Shown: positions 33,624 to 42,286 of the stretch, piece after piece
Layout of the letters: the number at the start of each line of letters is the position of its first letter
Position numbering within the stretch: position 1 is the stretch's first letter
Source of the DNA: Bacteroidota bacterium
Lineage (GTDB): Bacteria > Bacteroidota > Bacteroidia > CAILMK01 > JACPUW01
Direction of reading: 5' to 3'
DNA length: 54,264 nt
Assembly: GCA_016192035.1 (NCBI GenBank)
Contig: JACPUW010000040.1
Span: 1 to 54,264, forward strand
The notes under the pieces: model-generated
What the model was told of the DNA's origin: nothing
Databases searched by the model: none
What the model saw: only the letters and a program-made list of their open reading frames with translations
Made by a program: the position numbers and the translations under genes

Positions 33624-34791
33624 GCTTGGTACGTTCCCTCAGGTTGTTCTCAGTTTGCCCCAATCGGCTGTTGAGCGATTTGACCATGCGGTGAAATTCG
33701 TCTCGCCCTATTATGGAGATATTCCCCTGTGTGGGGAACGGATCATACAGATTGTTGCCCTTATGGTCAATAAAGTGGTAGCCACTGCGGCTCACCGTAT
33801 TGGGTATGGCGAATATGTCGCCAGGCATGAATATAGCAAACGGTTTATCGGCCAATTCACTCATCATTTGTTCGTTACCATTATTATCGAGCACTTTTAT
33901 ACCATCCAGGTTACCAGAAAACACACGATATAAGTCGTTTTCGTCAATAAAGTATGTGGTACAAAAAGAAAAATGTGCCTTAAACGCCATTATCAAAGCA
34001 TTGTGTACCAAAGGGGTCTCTCTGGCAATTCTTTGGGCCGTGGCCGTATCCCTGGCCTCCATAAAGTACTCCACGGCTTGGTCCCTTGGGTCAAGTGCCA
34101 CCAACACATATCCATGGTCTGCTAGATCAAGGAAAAAATCGTTGCGCCTTTTTTGTGCAGTAATGACTTTTTCTATGGCACCTACGGGTTGAGCTAGTGA
34201 AAATGAAATTTGCAACCTATGGTGAAGGAAATGCAGCGAGGGGTAGGCTGTACTGGTAACAAGTGAATAACCCGAAAGCAATGACAGTGAAGTGCGAGGC
34301 GAGAGCGATACCTGAACCTGTGCCAGGGCTGATAGATCATAAGGATTGGGTGCATAGGTAAAGGGATTTACCTCAAGCGGGGTGCGGACGCCCTGTATGC
34401 GTGCCGCATGATTGAGCAAAATGGAAGGTTGTATTCCCAAAGCCACATGAAAGCCCTGGCCCAGGCGCATATTGGCTAGAACAGGAAAGTCAAGATAACC
34501 AAATGTTTGGTAGGTATTTTCAGTAAATGAACGCCCCCCCCTAGTACCCAAGGCAATACCCGGTTCAAGGTGCCACTTTTTATTGGCCCTCAATCTATAG
34601 AATACACCGAAAGACAGGCTGCTCAGGTCCAGGTCATATATAGGGTCGGCCTTCATGGTACTTAAGGCCCCACCAAAACATATATATGAATTGTTGAGAA
34701 ACACAGAATTAACCAGTTGTCCATAGCTGTGGGCGGCTACCAACAAGATGCATATAACTATTGAAGATTTCGTGATGTGCTGCCTTGACAT
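33607..34791 (-). CDS. Outer-membrane beta-barrel (PorT-like) with soluble C-terminal extension
   Basis: A 394-residue protein with a signal peptide (SSIVICILLVAAHSYGQ). Residues of about 25-195 look like an eight-stranded barrel of the PorT/OMP_b-brl_2 kind: alternating hydrophobic strands, SLSFGVFYRLRANKKWHLEPG, YLDFPVLANMRLGQGFHVALG and SLLSGYSLVTSTAYPSL. About 200-394 is not barrel-like. It has a helical stretch (DQAVEYFMEARDTATAQRIA) and a mixed region with DNNGNEQMMSEL, then a basic C-terminus rich in R, K and Q (LRERTKPRKEQ). I do not recognise the extension. The gene is divergent from the GH3 gene with only 16 bases between start codons. Confidence 0.65.
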   Translation of the reverse strand: MSRQHITKSSIVICILLVAAHSYGQLVNSVFLNNSYICFGGALSTMKADPIYDLDLSSLSFGVFYRLRANKKWHLEPGIALGTRGGRSFTENTYQTFGYLDFPVLANMRLGQGFHVALGIQPSILLNHAARIQGVRTPLEVNPFTYAPNPYDLSALAQVQVSLSPRTSLSLLSGYSLVTSTAYPSLHFLHHRLQISFSLAQPVGAIEKVITAQKRRNDFFLDLADHGYVLVALDPRDQAVEYFMEARDTATAQRIARETPLVHNALIMAFKAHFSFCTTYFIDENDLYRVFSGNLDGIKVLDNNGNEQMMSELADKPFAIFMPGDIFAIPNTVSRSGYHFIDHKGNNLYDPFPTQGNISIIGRDEFHRMVKSLNSRLGQTENNLRERTKPRKEQ

Positions 34792-34807
34792 TTGTTAGAT
34801 ATAAGCA

Positions 34808-37798
34808 ATGGGTAAACAGCCGTCAAAAATCAACATCTTAAGCAAATTAGGCAATGGGTCAATACATAACCGGGGCTTGGTTTGGCTTCTTTTGGGTTTT
34901 TCCATCATACACCTTTCCATCATTACAACTGGGCACAATCCTGACATATATAACATATATACAAGGGATTCCATGGCCCAAGTGTTGCTGGGCAACATGG
35001 ATATAGACGAAAAGCTGGGACAGCTTTTCATGGTGCCCGTGTATAGCGATAGCGGGGCGGCGCACATGCGGGGCGTAGAAAAGCACATAAAGAAATACCA
35101 CATAGGCGGGGTGATTTTTATGAAGGGACACCCCTTTGCCCAATATCGTTTTACGGAAAAACTCCAATCGCAGGAAGGGTTACCACTTTTTATAGCCATG
35201 GATGCCGAATGGGGGCTTTCCATGCGGCTCGACAGCACGGTGAATTACCCCAAGCAAATGACCATGGGAGCTTTACAAGACAACGGATTGATAAAAAATT
35301 TCGCTGCCAATGTGGCCCAACAAATGCAAGAGCTGGGTGTGAATGTATCCTTTAGCCCAGTGGTCGATATCAATTCAAATCCCGAAAATCCGGTGATCCA
35401 TATGCGCTCATTTGGTGAGGACAAGTACCTGGTGGCCGAGAAAGCCAAGCAATACCTGGCGGGACTTCAAGAAAACGGCATTCTTGCCGTGGCCAAACAT
35501 TTTCCTGGGCATGGCAACACCCACATTGATTCACACTACGATTTACCCGTGGTAGATATATCGCGCATGCGATTGTTCAACAACGAAATCTATCCTTTTG
35601 AAGCACTCATGGACTGGGGTGTGGGTGGGGTAATGACCGCCCACCTGCGGGTGCCATCACTCACCGGTAAAGACGATAGGCCCACTTCCTTGTCGCCCAA
35701 GATTGGCCATAAGCTCATAAAAAGAAAAATGGGCTTTAGGGGCGTGGTATTTTCTGATGCCCTTAACATGAAAGGAGCCACCCTGTGGGGAGATGGCAAA
35801 AACATTGAGCTTCAAGCATTCAAAGCGGGCAATGATGTGCTTCTTTTCCCAGGCCAGGTAGGGGCCGCGGTAAAAGCCATAAAAGAAGAGTTGGCCAGGG
35901 GCCGGATAAAAATGGATGAGATAGATGAAAGCGTGCTCCGAATAATAAAGGCCAAACTATGGATAGCGAGTACGTCAACTGTCAAGGAAAAGCATACGCC
36001 CAAAACACTGCACAAGTCACTACACAAACCTGCTTACTCCTTGGTGAATGCGCAAATAGCCGAAAGCGCCATTACTGTACTGGCCGACCAGGAGCCCACC
36101 CTTTTTGGCACACTACACGACAGTTTGCTGCTCATACAATTTGGTGATGTGCTTGACAATGCGCTCGCTCAGACCTTGGCCAAATACAGCCCCGTGCGGC
36201 AAATCCATTTTTCGTCAAAAAATGACATACGCCTGGGCAGCAAGGTTCCGGGACTGCTAACGCGATTTGTGAAAGTGGTAATTTCTACCCACGGGGTGAA
36301 CCCATATGACATGGGTAACCGATTTGGTTACAGCGAGAAGGCCATTGGCGCCATAGATAAATGCCTGGAATACGCACCAAAAGGGATACTGATGAATTTT
36401 GGGAGCCCGTATTTCCTAAGGTTACTGGCTGCTGGCGGCCATACCGTGTTACAGTGCTATGAAAACACAACATACCTTCAACAAGCTGCTGCTCAAGTAG
36501 TATATGGCGCCTTGCCTGGACTTGGAAAGTTGCCCGTGACCTCGGTTTTCAATTTTCAGTCGGGCTGGGATTTAGATGCAAAGGGGCTCTTACAGTACGG
36601 CCTACCAGAGCAGGTAGGGCTTAGCAGTGCAAACCTCAAAAGGATAGACAGGTTGGCCCGCATGGCCATAACCAATGGGGCTACACCGGGCTGCCAGGTG
36701 TTGGTGGCCAAGGATGGAAAAGTAATCTATGAGAAAAGTTTTGGGCACTTCACTTATGACAGCCTCACCCGGGTTCAGGGCACACATATCTACGACTTGG
36801 CCTCTATGACCAAGGTGATGGCCAGCACCCTAATGACTATGCGATTCTATGAGTTGGGATTGATGGACCTAGATAAAACCCTGGGAGACTACCTGGGCGA
36901 AGAAGTGGACAGCAATAAAAGAGACCTGGTGCTGCGCGAAATACTCACCCACCAATCAGGGCTTGCCGCATGGATACCTTTCTATAAATACACCTTAACC
37001 GAGGGTGGCCTATGTGACAGCAATTATTGCTACGCACCCAACAGTTTCTTTGAACTGCCCGTGGCTGACAACCTGTATGTGCATGCAGGTATCGCCGATT
37101 CTATTTATCAGATTATCAATAAATCTCCCCTCCAGGTAAGGGGCAAATACCTGTATAGCGACCTGGGGTACTTTTATATATTAAAAATACTTAGGGGGCT
37201 AAACGACGGGGAGTTTGACACCTATCTTCAATCCAATTTCTACAGCCCACTTGGCATGGACAAAACCCTGTTCAACCCATTGCAGCGATTTTCAAAAGAA
37301 GTGATAGCCCCTACGGAAGATGACAAATACTTTAGGCACCAATTGGTTCATGGATACGTACATGACCCTGCCGCTGCCATGCTGGGCGGCATAGCGGGCC
37401 ATGCCGGACTTTTTTCTACGGCAGGTGATGTGGCCAAGCTGTTCGAAATGTTCCTAAGACAGGGCAATTACAATGGAGTGAATTACTTAGAACCAGAAAC
37501 CATAGCCCTTTTTACGCAAACACAGTACCCGGGCAACCGCAAAGGGCTTGGATTTGACAAACCGGAAACCCGTGCAGGAATACCAAGCCCGCTAAATAAG
37601 GATGCAAGCCCTGAAACATACGGACATACGGGATTTACCGGTACCTGTGTATGGGCCGACCCCAAGCACCACCTGCTGTATGTTTTTCTGTCAAACCGGG
37701 TATATCCATCGGGAGAAAACTGGAAATTGCTGTCTATGAACACACGTACAGATATATTGCAGGTGGTGTACGATGATTTGCTCGGCAAAATCAAGTAA
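34808..37798 (+). CDS. GH3 glycosidase (NagZ-type) fused to a serine beta-lactamase-like hydrolase
   Basis: A 996-residue protein with an N-terminal hydrophobic segment (GLVWLLLGFSIIHLSIITT). Residues of about 55-390 form a GH3 beta-N-acetylhexosaminidase domain with an intact catalytic loop (AKHFPGHGNTHIDSHYDLP) and nucleophile Asp317 in VVFSDALNMKGA. About 390-600 is the GH3 C-terminal or linker region. About 610-990 is a class C beta-lactamase/penicillin-binding-type domain: catalytic Ser666 in SMTK, YSDLGY in the YxN position and HTGFTG in the KTG position. The fusion suggests trimming of both glycan and peptide parts of murein fragments outside the inner membrane. This architecture is known in Bacteroidota. 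Its stop is directly followed by the start of the histidine kinase gene. Confidence 0.92.
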   Translation: MGKQPSKINILSKLGNGSIHNRGLVWLLLGFSIIHLSIITTGHNPDIYNIYTRDSMAQVLLGNMDIDEKLGQLFMVPVYSDSGAAHMRGVEKHIKKYHIGGVIFMKGHPFAQYRFTEKLQSQEGLPLFIAMDAEWGLSMRLDSTVNYPKQMTMGALQDNGLIKNFAANVAQQMQELGVNVSFSPVVDINSNPENPVIHMRSFGEDKYLVAEKAKQYLAGLQENGILAVAKHFPGHGNTHIDSHYDLPVVDISRMRLFNNEIYPFEALMDWGVGGVMTAHLRVPSLTGKDDRPTSLSPKIGHKLIKRKMGFRGVVFSDALNMKGATLWGDGKNIELQAFKAGNDVLLFPGQVGAAVKAIKEELARGRIKMDEIDESVLRIIKAKLWIASTSTVKEKHTPKTLHKSLHKPAYSLVNAQIAESAITVLADQEPTLFGTLHDSLLLIQFGDVLDNALAQTLAKYSPVRQIHFSSKNDIRLGSKVPGLLTRFVKVVISTHGVNPYDMGNRFGYSEKAIGAIDKCLEYAPKGILMNFGSPYFLRLLAAGGHTVLQCYENTTYLQQAAAQVVYGALPGLGKLPVTSVFNFQSGWDLDAKGLLQYGLPEQVGLSSANLKRIDRLARMAITNGATPGCQVLVAKDGKVIYEKSFGHFTYDSLTRVQGTHIYDLASMTKVMASTLMTMRFYELGLMDLDKTLGDYLGEEVDSNKRDLVLREILTHQSGLAAWIPFYKYTLTEGGLCDSNYCYAPNSFFELPVADNLYVHAGIADSIYQIINKSPLQVRGKYLYSDLGYFYILKILRGLNDGEFDTYLQSNFYSPLGMDKTLFNPLQRFSKEVIAPTEDDKYFRHQLVHGYVHDPAAAMLGGIAGHAGLFSTAGDVAKLFEMFLRQGNYNGVNYLEPETIALFTQTQYPGNRKGLGFDKPETRAGIPSPLNKDASPETYGHTGFTGTCVWADPKHHLLYVFLSNRVYPSGENWKLLSMNTRTDILQVVYDDLLGKIK

Positions 37799-40700
37799 AT
37801 GAGCCTAACCCGATACCAAAAGCTGGCTATAGGGGTTGCCGCCTTGTTGGTATGGCTGGGGCTTTTTGGTGGCTACACGGGGGGGTTGCTATATAAGGCT
37901 GAAAATGTGGTGGTGCGCTGGTCATTTGAACAGCGGCTGCGCCGCGAAACCAACCTTGCCCTGGAAGTACTTGAAAAACTCTCACATGATCATAAAGATA
38001 GCGGCAATACCTGGCTTGGCCCCAACTTAGAACTTTCCACCTACCGCCATATATCATTCTATGTATATCAAGGGGATACCATGGTGGACTGGACAGGGGA
38101 AGCCAAATCACCACCTCATTACTTTAGGGAGTTTTACCGTCCTACCGTGCAAGCCTGGCGGGGCGGGCTCGACCTATGGTTGGTGAAAAGTGCAGGCGAC
38201 CGGTGGTTTGTGGCCAATATACCCTTGATGCGGGACTATGCCATTGAAAATGCATACCTACAAAGAGAAACCCCTTTGATTCGAACACTTGGTGAAAGAT
38301 TTACCATAGACAAACCCAGTGTTCAGCCCATAAGGATAAGCCTAGGCTCTGGCCAGGAAATATGCTCCCTAATGGCCCTGCCACCCCCTACTCGATATTC
38401 GGTTCTGGGCTATGCCTGTTTTGCGGTCATAATAGCCTCATTGTTATTCTATAAACTGGCACCAGGGCGCATCCGTTGGTTTACGGCAATTTTAGGCTAC
38501 TATGTGTCCCTACGCCTCGGGGGCAGCTCCCTAGTGTTGAATCAAAGCGATTTATACAACCCAGAGATTTATGCAGGCTTGGTTCCCCATGTGGCCCTGG
38601 GTGATATACTGATCCTGGCCGTGGTGATTGGCAAAATGCTGCCTTTGACCCGGACATGGCGACTGAATGCCTTTCTGCACATATTCCTTGCCCTGGCACT
38701 GGGTATAGTGGCACAAGACGTGGTGGCGAACTCTATCATCCCAATAGATACTACTAGGATACATGAATTTGGCCCATGGAGCCTCCTTACCTTTCTTAGT
38801 CTGGGTATATGGCTCAAAACCAGCATGGTAAACTTCGATTTGCCCAGCCCTCTCCGCCTTGCCATGTCCACCGGAGCGGTACTACTGTTGGGCATGTTGG
38901 GTTGGTATTACTTATCCATCCCCATATATGGTTTCGTTATGGTATTGGCCTTCATCCTGGCCCATTGGCTTGTCAAGGTTTACGTATCAAGCCGTTTTAT
39001 AAAACTCTTGGTTTTGTACCTGTTTTCAATAGGCAGCCTGTATGTGCCTGTCCATGCCCAAACATTGGCCAACGAACAGTCTAAGTGGCTATTGTCCATG
39101 AAGAAATTAGGTGAAGCCCGAGACTATACGGCCGAGTTTCTTCTCAAAAACACCATAGCACAAATGGCGTTAGATCCTGTTATTAAGAGTTATTTTACCA
39201 ATCCACTATTGCCCAGCACCATAGTAAATGAAAGGATTGACAAAATATATCTCAGGGGGTATCTCAACCGCTTTGGTCATGAGGTGCTGTATATGTCACA
39301 GAAGCCCAAATTGCTCAGTACGTGGAACAACGCACTGGCCGAACGGATAGAAAATGTTAAGCGCTACGGAAGCAGCCAGGTATCACCTGGGCTTTATGCC
39401 TTTACCAACGAGCGGTTTAGGCCTACGTTTATTGCAGAGGTGATGGTGGTGTCAGGCGGCGATACACTGGGTAGCTTGCAGCTACTACTTGAAGAAAAAG
39501 CAGTGTATGACAGGAGTATATACCCCCATTTGCTATTAGGCCCAGCCCAACAGGCACCCAATTATGATATCATGTATGCACTATATAAAGATGGAAATCT
39601 GGTGCTAGGCCATGGTGATTTGCCCTATCCGCGTGCTGTTTCATCCCCTGCTACCCTGGTGCAGTCCTTGCCACAGGGATTTGATTATGAAGTGTTAAAC
39701 CCCGGAAATGGGCTAGTGTTGCTTGGAGCGGCCCCAGCCAAAGGGATTATGGGCATACTGGGAGGAATAGGCGTGTTCTTTTTTCTGATAGGCTCTGTGG
39801 GCCAACTCGGGCATTTGTTAAGAAACCTATATATGGCCCTGCGCCGGCCTAAGGCGTACTGGAACGGACTTTCACTCCAGAACCGGATATCACTGGTAAC
39901 CACAAGTTCGGTGTTTATTATGTTTTTATTACTGGCTTACGTGAACCTACACTACTTCAAATTCAAGGCTGGTGATATGTTTTCTAAGGAATTGATGGAA
40001 AAGACAGAAAAAGCGCAGGCTGCCATCTCGAATTTGCTGGGCAGCCAAGGCCTGGAGGCCATAGACCGGGACTTGCTATATGATGAATTGCTTCAATTCT
40101 CTGAAATTCACCAAGTAGATGTGGATTTTTTTCACGTGGACGGCAACTTGTTGGGCTCCTCACAAAGGGTACTTTATGAAAATGGCATACTTGAACCCAG
40201 AATGGACGGCGGCGCAAGGCATAGACTCTTGGGGCAGGGATCCATGCTGCATTTGCAGACAGAGCGTATAGGCAAGCTACAATACCTGTCGGCCTATGGC
40301 CCGGTGTATGGTGCCGACCAAATGCTGGGGGTGGTGAGGCTGCCATACTTTACCCGAAATATGGACGTGAAGGAAGAACAATCTACCGTACTGGTGGCCT
40401 TGCTCAATTTTTATGTGATCATACTCTTGGTCTTGGTGCTCATAAGTGCGTTTATAGCCAGGGGTTTAGCCCGTCCTCTTAAGACAGTTGCCCTGCAAAT
40501 GCGGGCAACCAGCCTAACCCGTAAAAACGAAAAAATATCCTGGGCGCACGACGACGAAATAGGCCAATTGGTAAAAGGATATAATGACATGGTGGATGAA
40601 CTTGAAAGGAGTGCCAAACAATTGGCCCTAAGCAAAAAAGCAGAGGCATGGCAAGAAATGGCCAAACAAGTGGCCCATGAGATTAAGAATCCCCTTACCC

Positions 40701-41302
40701 CTATGAAACTCAATATTCAAAGACTCATGCGGGCATCAAAAGAAAGCCACCCTGATTTTGAAAAGATTTTAGAAAAAGTAGGTGGCGTGATTGTGGACCA
40801 GATAGACCAGTTATCAAAAATAGCCAGTGAGTTTTCCACATATGCACAAATGCCTATGCCCAAGAAGGATAACACGGATATGGAAGTACTGGTGGGGCAA
40901 ATAGCCAACCTGTACAACACCGACCATACGGTGGTGTATTTCAATATCGCGCCAGGGCCAATTACACTTTGCGCTGATAGGGACCAACTCTTTAGGGCAC
41001 TGAACAATTTGGTAAAAAACGGCATCCAGTCGGTGCCACAATCGCGCCTGCCCAGGATAGATATAGTTATGGAGAGAATAGTAGGCCCAGGCTTAAGATT
41101 ATCCGTATGCGACAATGGAACGGGAATAAGTGAAGTATTGGCCGATAAGATTTTTTTCCCCAACTTTAGTACAAAGACTTCGGGCATGGGTATGGGTTTA
41201 TCTATTGTAAAACAAATAGTTGAAAACCATAACGGAACCATTTGGCATGAACCCAATCCACAAGGAGGCACCATTTTTATTATAGAATTTCAAGCAGTAT
41301 AA
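37799..41302 (+). CDS. Large NtrY-like sensor histidine kinase
   Basis: A 1167-residue membrane kinase. One helix (about 8-29) is followed by an extracytoplasmic segment (about 30-195). A run of about seven helices (about 200-415) ends in LYLFSIGSLYVPVHA, and a second extracytoplasmic domain spans about 420-645. Two helices (about 650-725), a third outer segment (about 730-865) and a final helix (VALLNFYVIILLVLVLISAF) follow. HAMP lies at about 890-945. The phosphoacceptor His960 is in QVAHEIKNPLTP, typical of NtrY. The ATP-binding domain has NNLVKNGIQSVP (N box), CDNGTG (G1) and GMGMGLSIV (G2). It starts on the base after the GH3 stop, so expression is coupled. No response regulator gene is adjacent. 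Confidence 0.93.
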   Translation: MSLTRYQKLAIGVAALLVWLGLFGGYTGGLLYKAENVVVRWSFEQRLRRETNLALEVLEKLSHDHKDSGNTWLGPNLELSTYRHISFYVYQGDTMVDWTGEAKSPPHYFREFYRPTVQAWRGGLDLWLVKSAGDRWFVANIPLMRDYAIENAYLQRETPLIRTLGERFTIDKPSVQPIRISLGSGQEICSLMALPPPTRYSVLGYACFAVIIASLLFYKLAPGRIRWFTAILGYYVSLRLGGSSLVLNQSDLYNPEIYAGLVPHVALGDILILAVVIGKMLPLTRTWRLNAFLHIFLALALGIVAQDVVANSIIPIDTTRIHEFGPWSLLTFLSLGIWLKTSMVNFDLPSPLRLAMSTGAVLLLGMLGWYYLSIPIYGFVMVLAFILAHWLVKVYVSSRFIKLLVLYLFSIGSLYVPVHAQTLANEQSKWLLSMKKLGEARDYTAEFLLKNTIAQMALDPVIKSYFTNPLLPSTIVNERIDKIYLRGYLNRFGHEVLYMSQKPKLLSTWNNALAERIENVKRYGSSQVSPGLYAFTNERFRPTFIAEVMVVSGGDTLGSLQLLLEEKAVYDRSIYPHLLLGPAQQAPNYDIMYALYKDGNLVLGHGDLPYPRAVSSPATLVQSLPQGFDYEVLNPGNGLVLLGAAPAKGIMGILGGIGVFFFLIGSVGQLGHLLRNLYMALRRPKAYWNGLSLQNRISLVTTSSVFIMFLLLAYVNLHYFKFKAGDMFSKELMEKTEKAQAAISNLLGSQGLEAIDRDLLYDELLQFSEIHQVDVDFFHVDGNLLGSSQRVLYENGILEPRMDGGARHRLLGQGSMLHLQTERIGKLQYLSAYGPVYGADQMLGVVRLPYFTRNMDVKEEQSTVLVALLNFYVIILLVLVLISAFIARGLARPLKTVALQMRATSLTRKNEKISWAHDDEIGQLVKGYNDMVDELERSAKQLALSKKAEAWQEMAKQVAHEIKNPLTPMKLNIQRLMRASKESHPDFEKILEKVGGVIVDQIDQLSKIASEFSTYAQMPMPKKDNTDMEVLVGQIANLYNTDHTVVYFNIAPGPITLCADRDQLFRALNNLVKNGIQSVPQSRLPRIDIVMERIVGPGLRLSVCDNGTGISEVLADKIFFPNFSTKTSGMGMGLSIVKQIVENHNGTIWHEPNPQGGTIFIIEFQAV

Positions 41303-41323
41303 AATACCTGTTACCGCTATTTA

Positions 41324-41331
41324 TATATTTG
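41324..41331 (+). promoter_or_regulatory. -7 promoter element of the AT-hook gene
   Basis: TATATTTG matches TAnnTTTG and ends 23 bases before the ATG at 41355. It lies in the 52-base gap after the kinase gene, so the AT-hook gene probably has its own transcript. No good -33 match. Confidence 0.45.
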
Positions 41332-41354
41332 CCCTAACTAAATCCCAATCAATC

Positions 41355-42215
41355 ATGGAAAATGGAGCCAGGATTCGGATAAACCGTGAAAACGGTGAAA
41401 TAGAAATATCCGGATCGGAAAAGTTTGTAAGTGACCATATCTCACTGGTACGTAGTGTACTGGGGCTTGATGTGGCAACAGAGGCGCCTGCAAAGGCAAG
41501 AGAAAAAAAATCTGTACCCACAGAATTACCTAAACCAAAGGAGGAGGCGGTAGCAACACCTGTTGACTTCCCTGCTGCTCCCCCCACAGCTGAAGAGCCC
41601 GTGCGCACCAAGCGGAAGTACACCAAATCAGCCGACAAAAAAGCTGGCCGCCCCTCAAAGAAATCGGCGGTAACAACTGAAGCCGAGCCCGGTGCAGAAC
41701 CAAAAAAGCGTGGACGGCCAAAGAAAGTACAAGTAGAGGTGGCCGAAGAAGTGGAAGAATACGTGGAAAGGCCACTTGACCCAGACGATTCTACAGAGCC
41801 ATTAGATAGGGACGCCGCCTTTAAACCCGTGGAAACGGTAGCCCAGTCGGTAGATCCCAGTGAATTGGAAAAAAAGGACAACGTGAGGGTTAAGCCGCCA
41901 AGAAGGAAGGCTTCCTCCACTGAGACATCCGTTCCCAATTCGTTTGGCGCTTTTATGAATTCCTTTAGGAGGAAACTTAAAAAAGGTGACTACATCCTGG
42001 CCGCAGGCTATTACTTCACTACCAGCACAAATTCAGAGACCTTTAGCACGTTCAACACATCAAAACTGCTAAAAGCACAAGGAATTGGCTTGGCCAACCC
42101 ATCACAGTACATGAAAAACAATACCATGTCAGGAAGGGTAGAGCAGATAGACAAACGCAACTATAAGGTGACCGACGAGGGTGTAAAACACCTAAGCAAA
42201 CTCATGGGAAAATAG
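41355..42215 (+). CDS. AT-hook protein with putative C-terminal winged-helix-like domain
   Basis: A 286-residue basic/acidic protein. Residues 1-40 (RIRINRENGEIEISGSEKF...) look like a beta-hairpin plus helix. Residues 41-200 are low in complexity, rich in K, E, P and A, with two AT-hook cores: KKAGRPSKK (about 95-103) and KKRGRPKK (117-124), which bind the minor groove of AT-rich DNA. About 205-286 is a compact domain (GDYILAAGYYFTTSTNSETF, LLKAQGIGLANPSQYMKNN, then YKVTDEGVKHLSKLMG) whose helix-helix-beta pattern resembles a winged helix. A nucleoid or regulatory role is inferred; the family is not one I can name. It has its own promoter and a strong terminator. Confidence 0.75.
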   Translation: MENGARIRINRENGEIEISGSEKFVSDHISLVRSVLGLDVATEAPAKAREKKSVPTELPKPKEEAVATPVDFPAAPPTAEEPVRTKRKYTKSADKKAGRPSKKSAVTTEAEPGAEPKKRGRPKKVQVEVAEEVEEYVERPLDPDDSTEPLDRDAAFKPVETVAQSVDPSELEKKDNVRVKPPRRKASSTETSVPNSFGAFMNSFRRKLKKGDYILAAGYYFTTSTNSETFSTFNTSKLLKAQGIGLANPSQYMKNNTMSGRVEQIDKRNYKVTDEGVKHLSKLMGK

Positions 42216-42243
42216 CCCCGGCGTTTCTCAAAAAAACTCTTTA

Positions 42244-42286
42244 GAAAGTGGAGTTATCTTGCCCAAGGTAACTCCACTTTTTTTTT
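42244..42286 (+). terminator. Strong rho-independent terminator after the AT-hook gene
   Basis: A 16-bp stem (42245-42260 with 42265-42280, one G-T wobble) with loop GCCC continues into six further T (42281-42286). It begins about 30 bases after the AT-hook stop. Its T run overlaps the apparent TTG start of the next gene at 42285. Confidence 0.92.
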
